Positions 27,148 through 35,694 of a stretch of 64,000 bases of DNA are shown here, piece by piece. The notes beneath the pieces are model-generated. The model was not told the DNA's origin. It saw only the letters and a list, made by a program, of their open reading frames with translations, and made no database searches. Location of the stretch: positions 62,001 through 126,000 of the forward strand of contig NZ_CP013862.1 of assembly GCF_001307805.1 (NCBI RefSeq), given 5' to 3'. Each line of letters begins with the position of its first letter. Position 1 is the stretch's first letter. The translations under genes and the position numbers were made by a program. This DNA is from Lentibacillus amyloliquefaciens. Lineage in GTDB: Bacteria; Bacillota; Bacilli; Bacillales; Amphibacillaceae.

Positions 27148-27737
27148 CGAAGTTATCTTCCAATAAGAGTCTGCACAGGATAACGCTTATGACAGATTTA
27201 TCCATAAAGCCGAATGAATTCCTTTTTTTCATTGTTCCAACTTTATCTTCCTCGTGAAGAGCATCCAATTGTGGAGAAAAACAGTATGGAAATGCAGAGA
27301 TTAGTTTGAAAGGTTAGTAGGATAACAGGGTTACGCAAAAAGATTAAAAAATTTGTAACGTATCCATTTGATAAATAGGTTATTGGAATGGAGTATGGTG
27401 CTAAAGTACTCCATTTTTCTCTACATAAAACTATTTTGTTGGGAGATGGAAAGTTAGGTGACAAAGAGGGCCGTATTACGGAATGATTGGAAGTAATCTG
27501 GATGAAATTGAGGGTATGATAGATCGTGGAGGTTAATTAAACTCGAAGTTGGGATATGATATTTATTCTTTAGATGAACAATAAATTGCTTTAGCTCTGG
27601 GAATAAGCATAGATTCATGTGACAGTATAGGCACTGTGAGCTCCCGCAGTGCATCCAGCAAGAGGAGGCTCACTATATATCAACTTAAGGTCTGATTTTA
27701 TCCCAACCTATCTAACTTTCTACAAAGGGGCGATATT
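27148..27737. other. Degenerate spacer between the IS66 element and vWA lipoprotein 2
   Basis: No convincing gene is present. A hairpin (ATGGAGTA...TACTCCAT, about 27391-27415) with T-rich flank resembles a terminator. A short frame reading PYYGMIGSNLDEIEGMIDRGG ends at 27535 and looks like the C-terminal scrap of a deleted protein. Around 27640-27675, GAGGCTCAC-like sequence resembles part of the inverted repeat found at 35.2-35.6 kb. The stretch looks like a site of past deletions. Confidence 0.5.
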
Positions 27738-29129
27738 ATTCATTTACAAAAAATACTTATTATAATTTCTTTCCTGTTTTTAATATTTTTATTTAGCTGT
27801 TCATCAGATGAGGGTGAAAATAATCCAGGCAATGAAAATGATAAGGAGCAAACTACTGAAGAAAATGCAACGACAGAAGGTGAAGCATCCGAAAGTAAGG
27901 AAACTTGGGAAGAGCAACTAACTGCATCGGCGCCACCTGACAGTGCAGAAGAAATTGATAACCATCCTGCGGGGGAATTGTCAGATGTAGACTATGGCAC
28001 TGGTGACTTGGAAAATAGAGGTGACTGGATGAATGCGATATTAGAGCTTCCTGAAGTCAAAGATGAAACGAATACGGAAAAAATTAATGCCTTTTGGAAT
28101 AATCTGGTATCTATTACTTACGCTGACTATCCGGATGTGAGAAAGTTAAAAGCGAGGATAAAGGCCATGGGCTATGGCAGTCCTGACATAGAAGATCCTC
28201 GATATCAATTCAAGGAAAGCTTTAATGTTGAGATTATATTGGATGCGAGTGGCAGTATGGCTGCCAACGTAAATGGCAAATCCAAAATGGAGATAGCGAA
28301 AGAAACGGTAACCGAATTTGTCAGTGGGCTTCCGGAAAATGCCAAAGTCGGCTTAAGAGTCTATGGTCATAAAGGAACGGGATCAGACAGTGATAAAGAA
28401 TTGTCCTGCAACAGCACCGAGATGGTATATAACATCAGTAATTACGAAGAGGAAAATTTTAACCAGGCATTGAATGAATTTTCACCTGCCGGATGGACGC
28501 CGATTGCGCTCGCATTGCAGGAAGCTAAAGGGGATTTACAAGAGTATCCCGCAGAAAACAATACGAATATCATATTTCTTTTAAGTGATGGGGTTGGAAC
28601 TTGTGGACAAAATCCAGTGGATGTTGCAAACACTCTTCCAGATTCAGAGATTAACCCAATTGTAAATATAATTGGATTTAATGTGAATCAAGAAGGTGCA
28701 GCACAACTAAAAGAAGTTGCGGAAGCATCAGCAGGTTCCTATTCTTTTGCAAGTGACCAAAGCGAACTTCAAAGTGAATTGGAAAGAGCTGAACAATTGG
28801 CAGATCAATGGAGAGCCTGGAAAGATGATGCGAAAGTGGATGTCAACTATCAGCACAGTGAACTTAGAGGTGATGTCACCTGGCTTAAAAATGATTTTCG
28901 CAGTTCACTCCGAAGTCAGAACTATATTATGGAAGATATTTTAGGCGTTCTGCTTGAAAATAATCATATAAGTGAAGAAGTGCATCAAATATTGGATCAA
29001 AAAAGATCCGACTGGTATGATATGATGGATGATTTGATTGAACAACTGCAAGCTGATCTATACGACATGGCTGACAGATACGCTGAGGCCTTAAAGGAAG
29101 AAATAGATAAGAGAAATCAAGAGCAGTAG
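27738..29129 (+). CDS. vWA-domain lipoprotein 2 (probable ATT start)
   Basis: About 463 residues. The frame upstream of the first standard start (TTG 27978) encodes a perfect lipoprotein signal (IISFLFLIFLFSC), but no ATG, GTG or TTG occurs between the preceding stop at 27693 and that signal. ATT at 27738, 7 bases after AAAGGGG, places the lipobox cysteine at residue 21, exactly as in paralogues 3 and 4. The mature part has the acidic linker, the DYPDVRKL segment and a vWA domain with DASGS, GWTPIALAL and LSDG at the metal site. GHKGTGSDSDKELSCN and the TCGQ cysteine are present, followed by a helical C-terminus. Either translation starts at ATT or the start codon has been mutated. Confidence 0.75.
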   Translation: MHLQKILIIISFLFLIFLFSCSSDEGENNPGNENDKEQTTEENATTEGEASESKETWEEQLTASAPPDSAEEIDNHPAGELSDVDYGTGDLENRGDWMNAILELPEVKDETNTEKINAFWNNLVSITYADYPDVRKLKARIKAMGYGSPDIEDPRYQFKESFNVEIILDASGSMAANVNGKSKMEIAKETVTEFVSGLPENAKVGLRVYGHKGTGSDSDKELSCNSTEMVYNISNYEEENFNQALNEFSPAGWTPIALALQEAKGDLQEYPAENNTNIIFLLSDGVGTCGQNPVDVANTLPDSEINPIVNIIGFNVNQEGAAQLKEVAEASAGSYSFASDQSELQSELERAEQLADQWRAWKDDAKVDVNYQHSELRGDVTWLKNDFRSSLRSQNYIMEDILGVLLENNHISEEVHQILDQKRSDWYDMMDDLIEQLQADLYDMADRYAEALKEEIDKRNQEQ

Positions 29130-29189
29130 GATGGACTAAATGACGTACGGGATTTTAGTCTTTATGCAAGTTTTCGGAGGTGGTTGGTT

Positions 29190-29321
29190 TTGAATAATAA
29201 TAAATCTTTTATTAACAATGAAAAAAGAACAGACGTCGGTACATCCATTTCAGGTTGGGGTCAGGATCTGATAAAGACAATAGGCGTCATTATTATTGGA
29301 GCGGCTGCGACAGGGACCTAG
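29190..29321 (+). CDS. Short ORF of 43 residues, possibly a decayed gene
   Basis: A TTG at 29190, with GGAGGTGG upstream, opens a 43-residue frame. It is Asn-rich and then has a weakly hydrophobic C-terminus (IKTIGVIIIGAAATG). No family recognised. Sequence just downstream (about 29341-29421) is a relic of the small membrane protein encoded at 24384, so this ORF may belong to a decayed neighbour. Confidence 0.35.
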   Translation: MNNNKSFINNEKRTDVGTSISGWGQDLIKTIGVIIIGAAATGT

Positions 29322-29421
29322 ATAATAAAATAGGATCTTGATTTTATTTCAGATTTTTCGTTAACAGCTCTAGTAGTCGGGATAAGCCTGCCATTAGGGC
29401 AAAAATGCTGTTAAAGAAGGA
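29322..29421 (+). pseudogene. Relic of a small two-helix membrane protein
   Basis: The frame DFSLTALVVGISLPLGQK matches FPITAIVVGVGLPLGRIN of the 69-residue protein at 24384-24593. The N-terminal half is not recognisable and no start is present. This supports duplication of a block ending in that small gene. Confidence 0.55.
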
Positions 29422-29430
29422 GTGATAAAT

Positions 29431-30837
29431 ATGTTCAAAAAGTTGTTCTTTATGATAGTTTTTATAACACTGCTGGGTATAATGGTTGCCTGCTCTTCTG
29501 AAAGTATACAAGAATCCAGCGGTGCTAAAGATTCGGAAACAAAAGAAGCCAAAAATACCGACTCAAACAATACTAATCAGGAGGAGACTGATGCTGGCTG
29601 GGATGATCTTCTTTCCACACCGGAATTACCAAAAACGATCGCAGATATTGCTACTCAGTCAAGCGGTCAACTTGCCAATCTAAATTTAACGAACACGAAT
29701 ACCAGGGAAGAGGATACAAAGAAGGCGATGAAGGTCTTCGAACAACTTCCTAAATTGAAAGAAGGGGCTTCTGAGGAAAAGATGGATGCCTATTGGAGAA
29801 AATTGATGTACCTGTTCCATAAGGACTATCCCGAACCTAATAATATGATTGAAGAACTGAAATATTCGCGTTTTGGAAGTCCGGAAATTGAGGATGAACG
29901 TTTCCAATTCAAGCAAAATTTGAATGTGGAAATCATTCTGGATGCGAGCGGCAGCATGGCGGGAATGGTGGACGGAAAGCCCAAGATGGAAGCGGCTAAA
30001 GAATCGATCGAGTCATTTGCTTCGTCATTGCCTGAAGGAGCTAACGTAGGACTCAGAGTATATGGTCATAAAGGAACAGGTTCAGATAGTGATAAGGAAC
30101 TTTCTTGCAACAGTTCTGACTTGGTTTATGAGCTCCAAAACTATGATGCGAACCAATTTGATAAAGCTCTGAACAAATTTCAGCCGGCAGGATGGACGCC
30201 GATAGCTCTAGCATTGAAGAAAGCCAAGGAAGATCTGTCTGAGTATCCTGCAAAGAATAGCACAAATATTATTTATCTTGTAAGTGATGGTGTTGCTACG
30301 TGTGGAGGCGATCCAGTTAAGGTAGCTCAAAATCTCGCAGATTCCGATATTAATCCAATCGTGAATGTTCTAGGCTTTAATGTCGAAAGTGAAGGGCAAC
30401 AACAACTTCAAGAAATATCGGAGAAAATTGAGGGCGTATTCACGACCATTCAAAATCAGGAACAGCTCAAGGAACAGTTGGAAAAGGCGAAAAATATTGC
30501 GGATAAATGGGAACAGTGGAAAACGAACGCTGGCTATGAAGCTTCTTCACAATATTATCAGCAGGACACAGATATACTGGGATTCATGAATGATTGGAAT
30601 GGAAATAATGTTGATGAAAGTTACAACATTAGTCGCGCGTTATCAAGGCTGGAAGAAGCAGGTTATATTTCTGAGGATGCTCATGATTATATCTCAGCAA
30701 AATCGGATGAAAGAAATAATCAAATAGATAAATATACAAATACGCTTCAAGAAGATCTAAACAACATAAATGAAAAGAATTTTGAAGAAGCTAAAAAACA
30801 AATAACGGAAAAGTACGATGAAAACACAAATAATTAA
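29431..30837 (+). CDS. vWA-domain lipoprotein 3
   Basis: The product has 468 residues with lipobox MVAC (Cys21), an acidic linker, the conserved pre-domain segment (KLMYLFHKDYPEPNNMIEEL, then FGSPEIEDERFQFK) and a vWA domain. Metal-site residues are visible in DASGS, GWTPIALAL and VSDG. It carries GHKGTGSDSDKELSCN and DGVATCGGD. The helical C-terminus ends in a charged coil (NDINEKN-like). AAGGAG precedes the ATG at 29431. It is closest to lipoprotein 2 and follows it, so the two look like a tandem duplication. Confidence 0.87.
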   Translation: MFKKLFFMIVFITLLGIMVACSSESIQESSGAKDSETKEAKNTDSNNTNQEETDAGWDDLLSTPELPKTIADIATQSSGQLANLNLTNTNTREEDTKKAMKVFEQLPKLKEGASEEKMDAYWRKLMYLFHKDYPEPNNMIEELKYSRFGSPEIEDERFQFKQNLNVEIILDASGSMAGMVDGKPKMEAAKESIESFASSLPEGANVGLRVYGHKGTGSDSDKELSCNSSDLVYELQNYDANQFDKALNKFQPAGWTPIALALKKAKEDLSEYPAKNSTNIIYLVSDGVATCGGDPVKVAQNLADSDINPIVNVLGFNVESEGQQQLQEISEKIEGVFTTIQNQEQLKEQLEKAKNIADKWEQWKTNAGYEASSQYYQQDTDILGFMNDWNGNNVDESYNISRALSRLEEAGYISEDAHDYISAKSDERNNQIDKYTNTLQEDLNNINEKNFEEAKKQITEKYDENTNN

Positions 30838-30936
30838 TAAACCAGATATCTTTTGTTTAAAGTGGAGCTGATTAATTGTAGTCAAAGTGAAAATTCAGCA
30901 CGTACCAGAAAAATAGATAAATGGAGGCTGTGTGCC

Positions 30937-32277
30937 ATGAAACGTATTTTATTGTTTTTCTTAGGGATATTTGTTGTCACGCTTGTTGTGACTGGATGTT
31001 CCAGCGATAATACTTCGGGTGAAGGTGGAAAAGAAAAGGGCAAGACATCCTCTGAAGAAGAAGAAATGGATATCCCTGAGGCTGCCGCTGATGCGGAAGG
31101 GATGCTTGAAGAGGGGCCGGGTAAACTGTCCACAACGGGCGAGGCCGATGCTGAAGAATTGGAACAGGAATTGGGACAATTGCCGGATGATTTGGATGTT
31201 GACGAAGCGTACAATTACTTAACCTACCTGATGGCCGCGGATTATGAATCTACACTCAAAAAGTATGAAGAATTTGATCCAACTTTCAACGTTGACGGCG
31301 CCCCGAAGAGTGAGAATAGTGATGACGCCCAGGAGAAGCAAGAGAGGAAAACGCAGCATGTAGCACTGTTGATGGATGCGAGTGGCAGTATGGGTGCATA
31401 TGTTAATAGTGAAATGAAAATGACAGCTGCCAAGGATGCATTGAAACAATTTGTGTCTGATTTACCCGAAGATGCTCAAATGATGCTTCGTGTTTATGGC
31501 CATAAAGGAACCGGCAGTGATGCTGATAAAGAAATGTCCTGCAACAGTTCGGAAGTTGTTTACCCTTTGAATACATATGACAGTGAAAAATTTGATAACG
31601 CACTTTCCGAATTTGAACCGGCTGGCTGGACACCGTTGGCAGCCTCGATCAAAGCAGCTGAAAAAGACCTGAGAGAACAATCAGGCGATAATACTGAGAG
31701 TATCGTCTATATCATCAGTGATGGCGAAGAAACATGTGGTGGTGATCCGGTTGAAGCAGCGGAACAGCTGCATGACTCCGATATAGCAACCGCCGTGAAT
31801 ATTATCGGATTCGACGTTGGGAATGAGGCACAACAGCAATTACGGGAGGTTGCTGAAGCAGGCGGCGGTGAATTCACAAATGTTGATTCAGGCGAAGACT
31901 TACTCGAAGCTGCTGAAAATAATATCAGCAAAGCATTGGAAACCGCAGAAATGAACATGTGGAGTGCAATGGAAGCGACTGATATCAGATGGGATGCGAT
32001 CCATAAAAAGGATGAGGTTGATGCCATTGCTTCTGAATTTGGTGATGTCATAGCTGATGAAAACAACTCGTTTATGGATGGCTTTGAACAGCTTCAGGAA
32101 TCTGAAAAGATCAATGAGGAAACGGCCTCCAAACTAAAAGAGCGGATTGAAGAGCGACAAGACAAACTATCAGATTTCAATGACAATAAACGTGAGGAAT
32201 TGCGGAAAAAAGTTGATGCGGAGAGCCAAAAAACAATTGACATGATAGATAAAAAGAGTGAGGAATCGAATGAATAA
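30937..32277 (+). CDS. vWA-domain lipoprotein 4
   Basis: The product has 446 residues with lipobox VTGC (Cys21) and the same overall plan as the other three, but a diverged pre-domain region (SENSDDAQEKQERKTQH instead of the FGSPEIEDERFQFK segment). The vWA metal site is complete (DASGS, GWTPLAASI, ISDG), and GHKGTGSDADKEMSCN and GEETCGGD are kept. GGAGG precedes the ATG at 30937; the upstream in-frame start at 30853 would add 28 residues before the signal peptide. The C-terminal region is a long charged coiled coil. Confidence 0.87.
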   Translation: MKRILLFFLGIFVVTLVVTGCSSDNTSGEGGKEKGKTSSEEEEMDIPEAAADAEGMLEEGPGKLSTTGEADAEELEQELGQLPDDLDVDEAYNYLTYLMAADYESTLKKYEEFDPTFNVDGAPKSENSDDAQEKQERKTQHVALLMDASGSMGAYVNSEMKMTAAKDALKQFVSDLPEDAQMMLRVYGHKGTGSDADKEMSCNSSEVVYPLNTYDSEKFDNALSEFEPAGWTPLAASIKAAEKDLREQSGDNTESIVYIISDGEETCGGDPVEAAEQLHDSDIATAVNIIGFDVGNEAQQQLREVAEAGGGEFTNVDSGEDLLEAAENNISKALETAEMNMWSAMEATDIRWDAIHKKDEVDAIASEFGDVIADENNSFMDGFEQLQESEKINEETASKLKERIEERQDKLSDFNDNKREELRKKVDAESQKTIDMIDKKSEESNE

Positions 32278-32311
32278 TAATGAAATTGGATATTAAGGGA
32301 GGTATAATCTT

Positions 32312-33103
32312 TTGGTGTATGTAGCTATTGTGGCGATAATTTTCTGTATTCCATTTATCTGGGCGTTATGGTCCATGATTGATGTCAGAAATGGCAAACG
32401 GGAAAAAAGCAATTGGAAAGGACCGCTGTTGCTTTTTATACTTTTAACAGCGATTAGTGCAGTGGTTAATAGCTATTTAAGCTTGTCTTTCAATCTGCCA
32501 TTTTTCCAAAATAGGTTTTCAATTATAACGGGGCTGATTGTGGTTGGCGTTCTATGGGGAATTATGGCCATCATTAATGTCGTTGCTACCATAATTTCCC
32601 GCCGGAAAAATTTGTCGAAAGCCCTTCATAATCCGAAAGTCGTATGGATCATTTCCGGTGCTATTGGTGGTGCTTTATTGGTCTTTCTATTGTGGTTTAT
32701 GCCTATCGGGCAAAAAATCGCTTATACAGTAAATTTGAATAATGCTGTGAGTGAAATGGAAGATTCGTCTGAGACTGAAGATATTTCGCTGGTACAGGTT
32801 CTTTCGGAAGATGACTGCTTAAGAAGAAGGGGATGTGATCACGAATACAATAATGTGTTTTATGTGCGTAATAATCTGGATCAACCTAAAGAAATACAAG
32901 TCAAAATACGCGCACTTAATGATAATAAAGAAGTGTTAAGAATTATAGATTCTCAAATAATAGAGCTGGAGCCAGGTGATATGCAAATGATTACAACGGA
33001 AGAGACGAATGACAGTGCAAATATTTGGGGTCAATACTCCTTTACAACTGAGGAGCAGGTGGCTTATTACCAGTATAATTTTCGTCATCGCAATCCGGAA
33101 TGA
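32312..33103 (+). CDS. Membrane protein with extracytoplasmic FixG-like domain
   Basis: The product has 263 residues: four N-terminal membrane helices (about 3-20, 38-58, 73-95 and 111-131), then a C-terminal domain of about 120 residues outside the membrane. That domain resembles an immunoglobulin-like fold (NNVFYVRNNLDQPKEIQVKI, ELEPGDMQMITTEE). Unknown family. GGGAGG precedes the TTG at 32312. It is the last sizeable gene of the island's operon and could be a membrane anchor for the vWA lipoproteins, an inference from position only. Confidence 0.7.
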   Translation: MVYVAIVAIIFCIPFIWALWSMIDVRNGKREKSNWKGPLLLFILLTAISAVVNSYLSLSFNLPFFQNRFSIITGLIVVGVLWGIMAIINVVATIISRRKNLSKALHNPKVVWIISGAIGGALLVFLLWFMPIGQKIAYTVNLNNAVSEMEDSSETEDISLVQVLSEDDCLRRRGCDHEYNNVFYVRNNLDQPKEIQVKIRALNDNKEVLRIIDSQIIELEPGDMQMITTEETNDSANIWGQYSFTTEEQVAYYQYNFRHRNPE

Positions 33104-33155
33104 CAGATCCTCAAGAGCCGGTGACTATCGTGAAAAATGCTAGGAGGAATATCAA

Positions 33156-33317
33156 TTGAAAATGAAAAATTACCTTGCTTTTATTTTGGCTCTTTACCAT
33201 CGTACTCAGTTGGAGAAGCCATCAGACCAGGAAGACCTGACGAATCATTACGTTGAAGTTAAATTTGCACCTACTGAATACAGCTGGTCGACTGTATGGG
33301 AGAATTATGGCTTTTGA
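33156..33317 (+). CDS. Small protein of 53 residues at the end of the Tad island
   Basis: A TTG at 33156 with CTAGGAGGAA upstream opens a 53-residue frame: a short hydrophobic N-terminus (YLAFILALYHR) followed by an acidic part ending EYSWSTVWENYGF. No family recognised. The good ribosome site and the position just before the terminator make it a plausible gene, or the remnant of a larger secreted one. Confidence 0.45.
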   Translation: MKMKNYLAFILALYHRTQLEKPSDQEDLTNHYVEVKFAPTEYSWSTVWENYGF

Positions 33318-33367
33318 AAATGAGACGAATAATTAAAGCATGATAAGTCATTTCTATACGGAAGACG

Positions 33368-33402
33368 GGGAAGATGCCAATTAGCATCTTCCCGGGTTTT
33401 TT
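33368..33402 (+). terminator. Terminator at the end of the Tad island
   Basis: GGGAAGATGC (33368-33377) pairs with GCATCTTCCC (33384-33393) and is followed by GGGTTTTTTT. It closes the accessory operon before the convergent DUF3055 gene. Confidence 0.9.
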
Positions 33403-33671
33403 TATAAAACTTCCCTTAAAAATGCCCGTATTTCATCAGCTTCCATTTCGGATTGATGAAAAACATGCTCAATATGCCCTTTTTCCGACAAATCTTTTTT
33501 CCCCAGAACAGCAAAGCGGTTTTCCTGTAAATGAATGACGATATATTTGTCCGGGTTGTCTTTACTTTTCATAAACGCAAAATCATAGCGTCTCAGGTTG
33601 CTCATGAAACTGATGTACCTGACTTCTTTTGTCACAGTCTCGTCTATCAGATAATCAAATTTATTTTCCAC
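33402..33671 (-). CDS. DUF3055 family protein
   Basis: An 89-residue soluble protein of the DUF3055 family (FDYLIDETVTKEVRYISFM, RYDFAF, YIVIHLQENRFAVLG). Function unknown. It belongs to the conserved yut neighbourhood and marks the right flank of the accessory island. AAGGGGGC precedes the ATG. Confidence 0.85.
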   Translation of the reverse strand: MENKFDYLIDETVTKEVRYISFMSNLRRYDFAFMKSKDNPDKYIVIHLQENRFAVLGKKDLSEKGHIEHVFHQSEMEADEIRAFLREVL

Positions 33672-33805
33672 AATTAGCCCCCTTGATTAAATGTTTTCCT
33701 TCACTATATCATGTTTTCTCATCCCGGGACAGAGTGTCAGACTCATGTCTCCATAACCCAAGTATATGGTATGATGTATATAGAAACAGATGGAGGGATT
33801 TTTAG

Positions 33806-34243
33806 ATGTATTTCGTTGATCGAAAACAAATTGAAGAAACATTACAATATATGGATATGCTGCTGGATGAAGTCAGTAAGCATTCATTTGATACGTTTGC
33901 AGATAAATTGTATCTGGAACGGACTGTACATATCGTGATTGAAAGCATACTCGATGTCGGGAATATGATGATCGATGGCTTTATCATGCGCGATCCCGGC
34001 AGTTTTGATGATATTATCGATATACTAGTCGATGAAAATGTTCTGCCTGAAGATGATGAAGCCGGCTACAAGTCAATTATTCAATTGCGAAAAATGGTGG
34101 TCAAAAACTACATGCAGGTTGATCATAAGACTCTGGCAGAAACGCTTCAATCATGTCATGACCAGCTGAATCAGTTCAGTTCACATATCAGAAAATATAT
34201 GGATAATGAGCTGGGGGTTGCGAATGCATTTACCAACGATTGA
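33806..34243 (+). CDS. yutE: YutE, DUF86/HepT-like protein
   Basis: The product has 145 residues, all helical, of the DUF86 (HepT-like) family, with RTVHIVIESILDVGNMMIDG. The RxxxH nuclease motif of HepT toxins is not apparent in the usual form, and no MNT antitoxin lies beside it, so a toxin role is unlikely. It keeps B. subtilis order next to yutF. ATGGAGGG is the ribosome site. Confidence 0.88.
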   Translation: MYFVDRKQIEETLQYMDMLLDEVSKHSFDTFADKLYLERTVHIVIESILDVGNMMIDGFIMRDPGSFDDIIDILVDENVLPEDDEAGYKSIIQLRKMVVKNYMQVDHKTLAETLQSCHDQLNQFSSHIRKYMDNELGVANAFTND

Positions 34244-34402
34244 GCAGCGACCCCGTTCAGGAAAACCGATCAATATACTGTTGGAGTAAAGGAATAACTG
34301 ATGGCTATTATTAAATGAGGATGTTTTTGCAGAGTGTGAAGTCAAATCGCATTCCTGTATAACTATTGCAAGTGGACTGCAGAAGTGAGGTGACAGAAAT
34401 AT

Positions 34403-35172
34403 ATGAAACGTTACGGCGCATATTTAATTGATTTGGATGGAACGATGTATCGCGGCGATGAACCGATTGAATTTGCTGCTGAATTTATTGATACATTGAA
34501 AGCCAAAGGAATACCGTACTTATTTTTAACCAACAATTCCTCCAAAACTCAAGCTCAAGTCTCGGATAAATTGCAGCAAATGAATATCCATGCAACGCCT
34601 GAACATGTTTTCACCTCAAGCATGGCAACGGCCAAATACATCTCGCAGATGAAAAATAATGCCCGCTGTTTTGTGATTGGTGAAGAGGGACTGTATGACG
34701 CATTGGAACGCGAAGGTCTTACAATCACTGATACGCTATGTGATTTTGTCGTATTTGGGATCGACCGTGAAATTAATTATGAAAAATTATCAACTGCTTG
34801 CCGCAATGTTCGGGATGGCTCCGTTTTTATTTCAACCAACGCTGATACGGCAATTCCGACTGGGCGGGGACTCGAACCCGGCAATGGAGCACTTACATCG
34901 GTCGTAACAGTCAGTACCGGTCAAAAGCCAATATTTATCGGCAAGCCTGAGCCAATTATTATGGAGCAGGCGCTGGAAGAACTTGGGGCTGCTCGAGAAG
35001 CAACACTGGTTGTCGGTGATAACTACCATACGGATATTGTTGCCGGAATAAACGCCGTATTGATACATTGATGGTATTTACCGGTGTCACGCCTTACACA
35101 GCTTATCCGGATTTTGACAAGAAACCGACTTTTCATGTTCAAAATTTAAACGAATGGCTGCACTATATTTAA
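34403..35172 (+). pseudogene. yutF: YutF, HAD-IIA family phosphatase, with a frameshift near the 3' end
   Basis: The protein is a HAD-superfamily IIA phosphatase: nucleophile motif DLDGTMYRG, motif II FLTNNSS, motif III lysine in GKPEP and the metal-binding GDNYHTDI. The first frame ends at 35071 after NAVLIH. The expected C-terminus (MVFTGVTPY...KPTFHVQNLNEWLHYI) is present in the -1 frame up to 35172. A single missing base at about 35056 (GCCGTATTG where GCCGGTATTG is expected) explains it and restores NAGIDTLMVFTG. The substrate is probably a sugar phosphate or nucleotide. A sequencing error is as likely as a real mutation. Confidence 0.88.
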
Positions 35173-35220
35173 GGCTGCTTTCTAAAAGATTATTGTTTAT
35201 GATACAAAATCCACAAACTG

Positions 35221-35557
35221 CGACGTAAGTGCTATGTTGATTTCCGTTCCAGGCAGTCGCGCACCTTAGGGCAACGCTTCAGCCTCCTCGGAAGAAAACC
35301 GCTTCCTGCTCAGGTCTCAGCTGCCCGTTTTCCCGCAGGAGTCGACTGCCTTCCACTCCAATCAACATTCACAAGTGAGGTTTAGTTAAGCACCAAAACA
35401 ATAAGATTATAAAGCGCGACACCAGCGGAGGAAATACACGGCGACTCCTGCGGGAGAAAAGGTATCGGTGAGACCCCTTAGTGCTTACCCCGAGGAGGCT
35501 CACCAGCCGCCCTAAGGTGCGCGGCGTGTATTTCCGGAGCGGCTATAAGCACTTAAC
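35221..35557. repeat. Composite inverted repeat of a Bacillaceae intergenic element
   Basis: Two related units face each other: the left (about 35221-35370, minus orientation) has GCGCACCTTAGGGC, CAGCCTCCTCGG and CCCGCAGGAGTCG. The right (about 35420-35557, plus) has GACTCCTGCGGGAG, GAGACC, CGAGGAGGCT and GCCCTAAGGTGCGC. I recognise this as a dispersed non-coding repeat common in Bacillaceae genomes; its function is unknown. It fills the gap between yutF and yutG. Confidence 0.75.
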
Positions 35558-35664
35558 ATTAATCAGAATGAGAGGAGATCTCACTGCGAATTTTCACTGT
35601 GTCGTATTTTATATCAACTGCGAGATTAATGAACAACAAAATTTACGAAAAGAGCCCTATTTAA

Positions 35665-35694
35665 AAAACTGCTCCAAGACGGAGCAGTTTTTTA
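35665..35694. terminator. Terminator at the 3' end of yutG
   Basis: AAACTGCTCC pairs with GGAGCAGTTT around a 5-base loop with A and T runs on both sides. It overlaps the yutG stop and serves minus-strand transcription, possibly both directions. Confidence 0.85.

Noticed and set aside
31707..32066. 119-codon minus-strand frame opposite vWA lipoprotein 4
   Set aside because: Antisense shadow created by codon bias of the lipoprotein gene; no start site or family resemblance.
33806..34243. HepT/MNT toxin-antitoxin module
   Set aside because: No nucleotidyltransferase antitoxin gene is adjacent, and the protein is the conserved YutE in its usual neighbourhood.
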